Part shown: positions 1 through 6,667 of the stretch, one piece after another
Layout: every line of letters begins with the position of its first letter
Position numbering within the stretch: position 1 is the stretch's first letter
Translations under genes and position numbers: made by a program
Assembly (NCBI GenBank): GCA_947379865.1
Contig: CANCOY010000131.1
Span: 1 to 9,037, forward strand
Origin: Acetobacteraceae bacterium
GTDB taxonomy: Bacteria > Pseudomonadota > Alphaproteobacteria > Zavarziniales > Zavarziniaceae
DNA length: 9,037 nt
Direction: 5' to 3'
The notes under the pieces: generated by a model
The model's database searches: none
The model's input: only the letters and a program-made list of their open reading frames with translations
What the model was told of the DNA's origin: nothing

Positions 1-85
1 GGGCTTGAACGGTCCACCCAGGGCGCTTGGCGCAGGGACCGGACGAGAAATTCGGCACGGCAGGGCGTGCGGTTGGCTTTGTCAT
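1..85 (-). CDS. serC: Phosphoserine aminotransferase, N-terminal fragment (runs off left edge)
   Basis: Only the first 28 codons are inside the window. They begin at the ATG complementary to 83-85 and continue off the left end. The translation starts MTKPTARPAVPNFSSGPCAKRPGW, and the PNFSSGPCAKRPGW block is the characteristic N-terminus of the alphaproteobacterial type of SerC. SerC is a PLP-dependent enzyme that converts 3-phosphohydroxypyruvate and glutamate to 3-phosphoserine in cytosolic serine synthesis; serA often follows it in alphaproteobacteria. The start is supported by a GGAAGG Shine-Dalgarno (minus strand, about 93-98) 7 nt upstream. The active-site lysine lies outside the window, so function is inferred from the N-terminal signature alone. 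The gene is divergent from the aldo/keto reductase and has its own promoter and leader. Confidence 0.85.
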   Translation of the reverse strand, partial: MTKPTARPAVPNFSSGPCAKRPGWTVQA

Positions 86-132
86 ATCTTATCCTTCCAG
101 ATAAGAGCGCCCCGGTGGGGGGGCGTGGCCCG
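86..132 (-). promoter_or_regulatory. serC leader-like structured 5' UTR with the ribosome-binding site in a hairpin
   Basis: On the minus strand, directly before the serC ATG, TCTTATC (106-100) pairs perfectly with GATAAGA (93-87). The 7-bp stem closes a 6-nt loop, TGGAAG, which holds most of the Shine-Dalgarno. Further upstream are two mutually compatible GC-rich mini-hairpins, GGGC-CAC-GCCC (131-121) and CCCC-ACC-GGGG (120-110). A conserved serC leader motif is known upstream of serC in Alphaproteobacteria, and its final stem overlaps the serC ribosome-binding site. Position and architecture here fit that description. Assignment to the known family is from memory of its layout, not from a covariance-model search. 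Regulation of serC translation through this stem is inference. Confidence 0.6.
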
Positions 133-138
133 CCGCGA

Positions 139-166
139 AACATAAGTAAGGAATTCCGTCTGTCAA
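139..166 (-). promoter_or_regulatory. sigma70-type promoter of serC
   Basis: The minus strand carries a perfect TTGACA -35 box (166-161), a 16-bp spacer and a TATGTT -10 box (144-139). Transcription would start near 132, giving a leader of about 47 nt that contains the hairpins before the serC ATG. The exact -35 match and good spacing make this the best promoter in the window. Confidence 0.65.
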
Positions 167-180
167 CAGTTCTTTTCAAT

Positions 181-229
181 GCCTCCCCTTGAGACGGCCG
201 GGGGTATAGTCTTGGGCAAAAGGGGAGGC
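181..229 (+). promoter_or_regulatory. Putative promoter/operator region of the aldo/keto reductase, bounded by a 10-bp inverted repeat
   Basis: GCCTCCCCTT (181-190) is perfectly inverted as AAGGGGAGGC (220-229), leaving a 29-bp interval. That interval contains a good -10 hexamer, TATAGT (205-210), but no convincing -35 box at 16-18 bp spacing, so an activator or a weak promoter is possible. The right arm covers the AGGGGAGG Shine-Dalgarno (221-228), which sits 8 nt before the ATG at 237. If transcription starts just after TATAGT, the left arm is not transcribed and the repeat would act as DNA. If transcription starts upstream of 181, the repeat could fold in RNA and mask the ribosome-binding site. 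Either role is inference. Confidence 0.4.
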
Positions 230-236
230 GACGATC

Positions 237-1223
237 ATGAAATTTGTAAAACTTGGCAACACCGGCCTCTGGGTTTCGCGCCTCTGCCTTGGCTGCATGA
301 CCTATGGCAGTTCGACATGGCGCAAGTGGGTGCTGGACGAGGAGGCAAGCCTGCCCTTCTTCCGCAAGGCTTTCGAGGCCGGCATCAATTTCGTCGATAC
401 CGCCGACATGTATTCGGCTGGCGTATCTGAAGAGATTACAGGCAGGGCCATCGCCAAATTCGCCAAGCGCCGCGAGATCGTGCTGGCAACCAAGGTCTTC
501 AACCCCGTCCATGGCATGAAGGACCCCAATGGTCGCGGCCTGTCGCGCAAGCACATCATGGACGCCGTGGATGATTCACTGCGCCGCCTCGGCACCGATT
601 ACATCGACCTCTACCAGATCCACCGCTGGGACTATCACACGCCCATCGAAGAGACGATGGAAGCCCTGCACGATGTGGTGAAGGCGGGCAAGGCCCGCTA
701 TATCGGCGCCTCCTCCATGCATGCTTGGCAGTTCGCCAAGGCACAGGCCGTGGCGGCGGCGGCGGGCACCACGCGCTTTGTGTCCATGCAGAATCACTGG
801 AACCTGGTCTATCGCGAGGAAGAGCGCGAGATGGTGCCCATGTGCCGCGACATGGGGGTGGGCGTCATCCCCTGGTCACCCCTGGCGCGCGGCTTCCTGG
901 CGGGCAACCGCACGCCCCAGGGCGGCGGCGCCACCACCCGTTCAACCTCCGACGATTTTGCCAGCAAACTTTATTACCAGCCGGAAGATTTCGAAGTAGC
1001 CGACCGTGTGGCCGAACTCGCCCGGGCACGCGGCGTGGCACCAACCCAGGTGGCCCTGGCCTGGCTGCTGCAGCAGGCGGGCCTCACCGCCCCCATCATC
1101 GGCGCCTCGAAGCTGGAGCACATTGATGCAGCCCTGGCCAGCCTTGACCTCAGCCTGACGGAGGAAGAGGCGACCGCGCTGGAGGCACCCTACAAGCCCC
1201 ATCCGGTTCTTGGCCACGAATAA
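237..1223 (+). CDS. Aldo/keto reductase, NADPH-dependent oxidoreductase (COG0667-like)
   Basis: The 328-residue protein has the length and motifs of a cytosolic single-domain (beta/alpha)8 aldo/keto reductase that uses NADPH to reduce carbonyls. The N-terminal LGNTGLWVSRLCLGCMTYG strand opens the barrel. The catalytic tetrad is visible as Asp54 and Tyr59 in FVDTADMYS, Lys86 in LATKVF and His129 in YQIHRWD. SMQNHWNLVYREEE (183-196) and IPWSPLARGFLAG (211-223) are typical late-barrel strands, and IIGASKLEHIDAAL (287-300) is the usual cofactor phosphate-binding segment. The start is well supported by AGGGGAGG 8 nt upstream. The natural substrate cannot be read from the sequence. The gene is divergent from serC and convergent with thiD (29 bp between stops), so it is probably monocistronic and unrelated to its neighbours. 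The protein appears intact. Confidence 0.93.
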   Translation: MKFVKLGNTGLWVSRLCLGCMTYGSSTWRKWVLDEEASLPFFRKAFEAGINFVDTADMYSAGVSEEITGRAIAKFAKRREIVLATKVFNPVHGMKDPNGRGLSRKHIMDAVDDSLRRLGTDYIDLYQIHRWDYHTPIEETMEALHDVVKAGKARYIGASSMHAWQFAKAQAVAAAAGTTRFVSMQNHWNLVYREEEREMVPMCRDMGVGVIPWSPLARGFLAGNRTPQGGGATTRSTSDDFASKLYYQPEDFEVADRVAELARARGVAPTQVALAWLLQQAGLTAPIIGASKLEHIDAALASLDLSLTEEEATALEAPYKPHPVLGHE

Positions 1224-1252
1224 GGGTATACAAAAACTCCGGCCCCACCCCC

Positions 1253-2056
1253 TCAACCCGTGAAGGCGGCCACCGTGTGGGCATGGTTGAGGGGGCCATG
1301 GCCGGCCCCAAGGCCCGGGGCGGTGCGGATTGCCTCCGCCACATAAGCGCGCGCCCGGGCAACCGCCGCCGGCAGGGCAAGGCCCTGGGCAAGGCCCGTG
1401 GCAATGGCACTTGCAAGGGTACATCCCGTGCCATGGGTATGGCGCGTGGGGATCCGGGGACCCTCGAACACATGCTCCCCATCAGCGTCCACCAGCACGT
1501 CGCGCACCACGTCGCCCGCAATATGGCCGCCCTTGGCGAGCACAGCCCGGGGGCCAAGGGCGCGCAGCTGGTGGGCCACCGCCCGCAGGTCCTCGAAGGT
1601 CTCTACCGGCCGGCCGGCAAGGGCGGCGGCCTCGGGCGCATTGGGGGTAAGCAGGGTGGCGCGCGGCAGCAGGCGGGCAATCAGCACGGATACGGTATCG
1701 GGCTGCAGCAGGGCGGCCCCGCCCTTGGCCACCATCACGGGGTCCATCACCAGGGGAATGTTGGCACCATGGGCCTCCAGCGCATCTGCCACGGCATTCA
1801 CCACCGCCGTGTCGTGCAGCATGCCCGTCTTGAGGCAATCCGCACCAATATCACTCAGCACAGCGGCAATCTGGGCCGCCACCATGGCGGGCGGAACCTC
1901 AACAATGCCCGTTACCCCAAGGGTATTCTGAACCGTCAGGGCCGTGATGGCGGTGGCGCCATAACCCCCCAGGCAGGTGACGGTCTTGAGGTCCCCCTGG
2001 ATGCCGGCGCCACCACCAGAGTCAGACCCTGCGATAATCAGAACCCGGCCTTTCAT
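1253..2056 (-). CDS. thiD: Hydroxymethylpyrimidine/phosphomethylpyrimidine kinase ThiD
   Basis: This 267-residue ribokinase-fold protein matches ThiD in length and motifs. ThiD makes HMP-P and then HMP-PP, the pyrimidine half of thiamine diphosphate, in the cytosol. The substrate-binding loop GSDSGGGAGIQGDLK (10-24) and TVQNTLGV (41-48) lie at the N-terminus. VMDPVMVAKGG (103-113), LTPNAPEAAAL (136-146) and AKGGH (174-178) follow. The C-terminal anion-hole motif HGTGCTLASAIA (208-219) contains the expected catalytic Cys212. It is the last gene of the ftsH-folP-glmM-thiD run. Its ATG overlaps the glmM TGA as ATGA (2053-2056), indicating translational coupling. No thiamine riboswitch is visible upstream, as expected for a downstream operon gene. 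A pyridoxal-kinase role is less likely, given GTGCTLASA and HMP-kinase-like loops throughout. Confidence 0.95.
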   Translation of the reverse strand: MKGRVLIIAGSDSGGGAGIQGDLKTVTCLGGYGATAITALTVQNTLGVTGIVEVPPAMVAAQIAAVLSDIGADCLKTGMLHDTAVVNAVADALEAHGANIPLVMDPVMVAKGGAALLQPDTVSVLIARLLPRATLLTPNAPEAAALAGRPVETFEDLRAVAHQLRALGPRAVLAKGGHIAGDVVRDVLVDADGEHVFEGPRIPTRHTHGTGCTLASAIATGLAQGLALPAAVARARAYVAEAIRTAPGLGAGHGPLNHAHTVAAFTG

Positions 2057-3405
2057 GACGCGCCCGCCGCCTGGCCGATGACAGCGATCAGGCCATCAAC
2101 CACATCCTCCACCAGCACCGCATCCTCGCCTTCGGCCATGACGCGGATCAGTGGCTCGGTGCCCGACTTGCGGATCAGCAGGCGCCCGGTGCGCCCGAGG
2201 CGCTGTTCGGCTGCGGCGATAGCGGCTGTCACAACGGGCAGGCCCAGCACCTCGCCGCCGCCATGGCGCAGCGACTTCAGCACCTGCGGCAGGGGGGAAA
2301 AACGCTGGCAGACCTGGCTTGCCGGGTGCTCCGACTGGGCGATCATGGCCAGCACCTGCAGGGCGGCGATCAGACCATCCCCCGTGGTGCTGAAGTCCGA
2401 CAGCACGATGTGACCCGACTGTTCCCCACCCAGATTGAAGCCATGGCGGCGCATATGCTCCACCACATAGCGGTCCCCCACCTGGGTGCGCGCCAGGCTT
2501 AGGCCAAGGCCGGCCAGATGGCGCTCCAGCCCCAGGTTCGACATGACTGTCGCCACCACGCCGCCACCCCGCAGGCTGCCAGAGGCGAGCGCATGTTCCG
2601 CCACCACGGCCATCAGCTGGTCGCCATCGACGATCCGGCCCAGTTCATCGACCAGGATCAGGCGATCCGCATCGCCATCAAGGGCGATGCCAAGGTCAGC
2701 CCCTTCGGCCAGCACACGTGCCTGCAGGGGTTCCACATGGGTGGAGCCGCAGCCCTTGTTGATATTGAAACCATCGGGTGCCACGCCCAGCGACACGACC
2801 TCTGCCCCCAGCTCCCACAGCACGGTTGGCGCCACGCGATAGGCGGCACCATTGGCGCAATCCACCACGATCTTCAGCCCCGCCAGGCTGAGGCCACGCG
2901 GAAAGGTGTTCTTGGCAAATTCGATGTAACGCCCCTGGGCATCGTCCAGGCGCTGGGCACGGCCAAGGGCATGGGCCGGGGCCAGACTTTCATCTGCCCC
3001 CTGTTCGATCCGCGCCTCGATCTCGAGTTCCACCTCGTCCGACAGCTTGTAGCCATCGGGGCCAAACAGCTTGATGCCATTGTCCTGATACGGATTATGA
3101 GAGGCGGAGATCATCACCCCGAGGTCCGCCCGCAGCGAGCGCGTCAGCATGGCCACGGCAGGCGTCGGCATGGGGCCAACCAGCACCACATCCATCCCCA
3201 CCGCGATGAAGCCCGCCACCAGCGCCGGCTCCAGCATATAGCCCGACAGGCGGGTATCCTTGCCGATCACCACCCGGTGCCGGTGGTCGCCCCGGATGAA
3301 CTGGCTGCCTGCGGCCATGCCCACCTTCAGGGCCGTGGCGGCGGTCATCGGCTCGGTATTGGCGGTGCCGCGGATCCCGTCGGTACCAAAGAAACGTCGC
3401 GTCAT
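2053..3405 (-). CDS. glmM: Phosphoglucosamine mutase GlmM
   Basis: GlmM interconverts glucosamine-6-phosphate and glucosamine-1-phosphate, the step before GlmU makes UDP-GlcNAc for peptidoglycan and lipopolysaccharide. The 450-residue product has the full four-domain set of landmarks. FFGTDGIRGTAN (5-16) opens the protein. The phosphoserine loop ISASHNP has Ser102 as the expected phosphorylated residue. The metal-binding loop is DGDADR (243-248), the sugar-binding loop GGEQSGH (326-332), and the phosphate-binding loop RKSGTEPLIRVM (412-423). An in-frame ATG at 3711 would add 102 residues without homology that overlap folP. ATG 3405 gives the usual family length and puts MTRRFFGTDG at the N-terminus, with AGGA 6-7 nt upstream. 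The 70 bp after the folP stop contain a GGGCGGC direct repeat (3435-3441, 3447-3453) but no strong promoter or terminator. The gene is probably cotranscribed with folP and thiD. Confidence 0.96.
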   Translation of the reverse strand: MTRRFFGTDGIRGTANTEPMTAATALKVGMAAGSQFIRGDHRHRVVIGKDTRLSGYMLEPALVAGFIAVGMDVVLVGPMPTPAVAMLTRSLRADLGVMISASHNPYQDNGIKLFGPDGYKLSDEVELEIEARIEQGADESLAPAHALGRAQRLDDAQGRYIEFAKNTFPRGLSLAGLKIVVDCANGAAYRVAPTVLWELGAEVVSLGVAPDGFNINKGCGSTHVEPLQARVLAEGADLGIALDGDADRLILVDELGRIVDGDQLMAVVAEHALASGSLRGGGVVATVMSNLGLERHLAGLGLSLARTQVGDRYVVEHMRRHGFNLGGEQSGHIVLSDFSTTGDGLIAALQVLAMIAQSEHPASQVCQRFSPLPQVLKSLRHGGGEVLGLPVVTAAIAAAEQRLGRTGRLLIRKSGTEPLIRVMAEGEDAVLVEDVVDGLIAVIGQAAGAS

Positions 3406-3475
3406 GTCTTGTCCTGTGGCTGTCACCCTACCTAGGGCGGCCTGTCGGGCGGCGCAACCTGCCCCCTGCATCCTG

Positions 3476-4546
3476 TTAACCCTGGGGCGCCCCCACCCCG
3501 TCGAGGGCCGTGGCAAGGCGAAGGGCCTGGACGGTTTCCGCCACATCATGCACCCGCACCAACCGGGCGCCACGCGCAGCCCCCGCAAGCGCCACCGCCA
3601 GAGAGCCACCGAGGCGATCCTCCGCCCCCTCACCCGAAGAAAGCCGGCCAATGAAGGATTTGCGCGAGGCGCCCAGCAGGATCGGGCGGCCGAGGCCGTG
3701 AAAGAGGGCAAGTGAATCGATCAGGGCCAGATTGTGCGCCACGGTCTTGCCAAAACCGATGCCGGGATCAAGCACGATCTGGGCAGGATCAATGCCCCCC
3801 TCCCCGCACCAGGCGATGCGCGCCGCAAACCAGTCGAAGATATCGAGCAGGACATCATCATAGCGGGGATCCACCTGCATGGTGGCAGGCTCACCCTGGG
3901 CATGCATTAGGATCACGGGAACCCGGCGCTGCGCCACCAAGGCGCGCGCTGCCGGGTCAAAGCCGAGAGCCGCGACGTCGTTCACAAGTCGTGCACCAGC
4001 ATCAAGGGCTGCCGCCATTACCTCTGCCTTGCGGCTGTCCACGCTGATGGGGACGCCAAGGGGGGCAAGGCCGGCGATCACCGGCACCACGCGGGCAATC
4101 TCCTCGGCCACGGGCACCGCTGCAGCCCCGGGGCGGGTGGATTCGCCACCAATATCCAGAAGATCGGCGCCGGCCGCCACCAGTGCCCGCCCATGGGCAA
4201 TACCAGCCGCCCCCTCGAAACGGCCGCCATCTGAAAAGCTGTCGGGCGTCACATTGACAATGCCCATGACAAGGGTCCGGTCGGCGGCAAGGCCAAGGCG
4301 GCTCAGCGGGTCGTCTGCGCCCAGGGCAAGGCTCTCCAGCTGCTCATCAAGTTCTGGCGGCAGAAGGGTGAGCGGGTGCAGGGCACGCACGGTGCCGCCT
4401 TGCTGGCGTTGGGCGACGGAGACGGCGGTAAAGGCAATGCCGCTGCGGCCAAGCCAGCGCGCGCCCCCTGAAGCGACCAAGGGCCCGGCCGCCGTTCCGG
4501 CGACCAGGCCCAGGGGTGTCAGATAGCGCCGGGAGAATGGCGCCAA
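3476..4546 (-). CDS. folP: Dihydropteroate synthase FolP, with N-terminal extension
   Basis: FolP condenses p-aminobenzoate with dihydropterin pyrophosphate in folate synthesis and is the sulfonamide target. From the proposed TTG start the protein has 356 residues. Motifs are MGIVNVTPDSFSDGG (94-108), DIGGESTRPG (131-140), VNDVAAL (188-194), LMHAQGEP (213-220), DPGIGFGK (260-267) and GASRKSFIG (292-300), which together cover the pterin- and phosphate-binding loops of the TIM barrel. About 90 residues precede the first motif, which is long for a family usually near 280. They contain YLTPLGLVAGTAAGPLVASG, resembling extensions I recall in alphaproteobacterial FolP. An ATG at 4738 would overlap ftsH by nearly 190 nt with Arg/Ser-rich sequence and is unlikely. 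The gene follows ftsH by 4 nt, so translational coupling is probable. MHAQG replaces the commoner MHMQG. Confidence 0.93.
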   Translation of the reverse strand: MAPFSRRYLTPLGLVAGTAAGPLVASGGARWLGRSGIAFTAVSVAQRQQGGTVRALHPLTLLPPELDEQLESLALGADDPLSRLGLAADRTLVMGIVNVTPDSFSDGGRFEGAAGIAHGRALVAAGADLLDIGGESTRPGAAAVPVAEEIARVVPVIAGLAPLGVPISVDSRKAEVMAAALDAGARLVNDVAALGFDPAARALVAQRRVPVILMHAQGEPATMQVDPRYDDVLLDIFDWFAARIAWCGEGGIDPAQIVLDPGIGFGKTVAHNLALIDSLALFHGLGRPILLGASRKSFIGRLSSGEGAEDRLGGSLAVALAGAARGARLVRVHDVAETVQALRLATALDGVGAPQG

Positions 4547-4550
4547 GATC

Positions 4551-6485
<1,935 letters not shown>

Positions 6486-6488
<3 letters not shown>

Positions 6489-6507
6489 GGAATGTATCCT
6501 TCCTTCC
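6486..6507 (-). promoter_or_regulatory. ftsH ribosome-binding site and GTG start
   Basis: The minus strand reads GGAAGGAAGG (6507-6498), a tandem GGAA-type purine tract, followed by 9 nt and GTG (6488-6486). The duplicated Shine-Dalgarno core decides the start in favour of GTG over the ATG at 6551. Confidence 0.7.
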
Positions 6508-6545
6508 TCTGACCAGCGGCCAGTGGTAACCGGGGCCAAGCCTAG

Positions 6546-6558
6546 GCCCAATGGGCAA
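6546..6558. repeat. Palindromic repeat GCCC(A/G)ATGGGCAA, copy 1 (proximal to ftsH)
   Basis: The plus strand reads GCCCAATGGGCAA. The first 11 bases form a palindrome around a single central base (GCCCA/TGGGC). A second copy with one mismatch lies 82 bp away at 6628-6640 in the same orientation, and the two bracket the candidate ftsH promoter. This could be a paired operator site; no regulator can be named from the sequence. Confidence 0.45.
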
Positions 6559-6573
6559 CGATGTTAACAGCCA

Positions 6574-6606
6574 TGTCAAAGATAAGACGCTTCGCGGCCC
6601 AAACAA
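6574..6606 (-). promoter_or_regulatory. Candidate ftsH promoter(s) in the tilS-ftsH gap
   Basis: The best sigma70-like reading on the minus strand is TTGTTT (6606-6601), a 16-bp spacer and TATCTT (6584-6579), giving a leader of about 85 nt before GTG 6488. A second element follows immediately: TTGACA (6579-6574), 17 bp and GCCCAT (6556-6551). Its GCCCATT right half resembles the CCCAT-type -10 box of heat-shock sigma32 promoters, although the spacing is long for that class. ftsH is known to be heat-shock regulated in several bacteria, which makes a dual promoter plausible. Neither assignment is certain. Confidence 0.4.
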
Positions 6607-6608
6607 CA

Positions 6609-6620
6609 GCACTTAAGTGC
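6609..6620. promoter_or_regulatory. 12-bp perfect palindrome, candidate operator upstream of ftsH
   Basis: GCACTTAAGTGC is identical to its reverse complement and lies 2 bp upstream of the TTGTTT -35 candidate. A perfect uninterrupted 12-mer palindrome abutting a promoter box in a non-coding gap is typical of a dimeric regulator site. The regulator is unknown. Confidence 0.45.
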
Positions 6621-6627
6621 CAATCGT

Positions 6628-6640
6628 GCCCGATGGGCAA
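6628..6640. repeat. Palindromic repeat GCCC(A/G)ATGGGCAA, copy 2 (distal to ftsH)
   Basis: The plus strand reads GCCCGATGGGCAA, one mismatch from the copy at 6546-6558. Its dyad is TGCCC-ATC-GGGCA on the minus strand. It adjoins another dyad-rich stretch (6639-6660). Spacing to the other copy is 82 bp. Confidence 0.45.
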
Positions 6641-6660
6641 CCGGTGACACCAGTTTGGTG
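6639..6660 (-). other. Dyad-rich stretch just after the tilS stop
   Basis: Two overlapping dyads lie 7 nt or more beyond the tilS TAA. CACCA-AAC-TGGTG (6660-6648) is a 5-bp stem with a 3-nt loop. AACTGGTG-T-CACCGGTT (6655-6639) is a near-perfect 17-bp palindrome with one mismatch. There is no T-run after either, so a canonical intrinsic terminator is not supported. They may still attenuate transcription from tilS or bind a protein. Confidence 0.3.
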
Positions 6661-6667
6661 CTGGCGT

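Noticed and set aside
1224..1252. Possible bidirectional terminator between the aldo/keto reductase and thiD
   Set aside because: The 29 bp contain an A/T run but no GC-rich stem next to it; no convincing hairpin in either direction.
1277..2413. 378-codon plus-strand open frame antisense to thiD and glmM
   Set aside because: It lies wholly opposite two well-recognised genes, has a Gly/His/Arg-rich composition typical of the antisense of high-GC coding DNA, and shows no family motif.
2518..3435. 305-codon plus-strand open frame antisense to glmM
   Set aside because: It is a shadow of glmM; no motif or credible ribosome-binding site, and high His/Gln/Arg content from reversed GC-rich codons.
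3406..3475. Possible internal promoter or terminator between folP and glmM
   Set aside because: A TTGCGC-N17-TAGGTA arrangement on the minus strand matches the -10 consensus poorly, and the GGGCGGC direct repeat gives no stable hairpin with a T-run.
3406..3711. 102-codon in-frame N-terminal extension of glmM from ATG 3711
   Set aside because: It overlaps the folP 3' end, is Arg/Trp-rich with no homology, and ATG 3405 yields the normal GlmM length and N-terminus.
6489..6551. ATG start of ftsH at 6551
   Set aside because: The extra 21 residues are polar and unlike FtsH N-termini, and no Shine-Dalgarno precedes this ATG, whereas GTG 6488 has a strong one.
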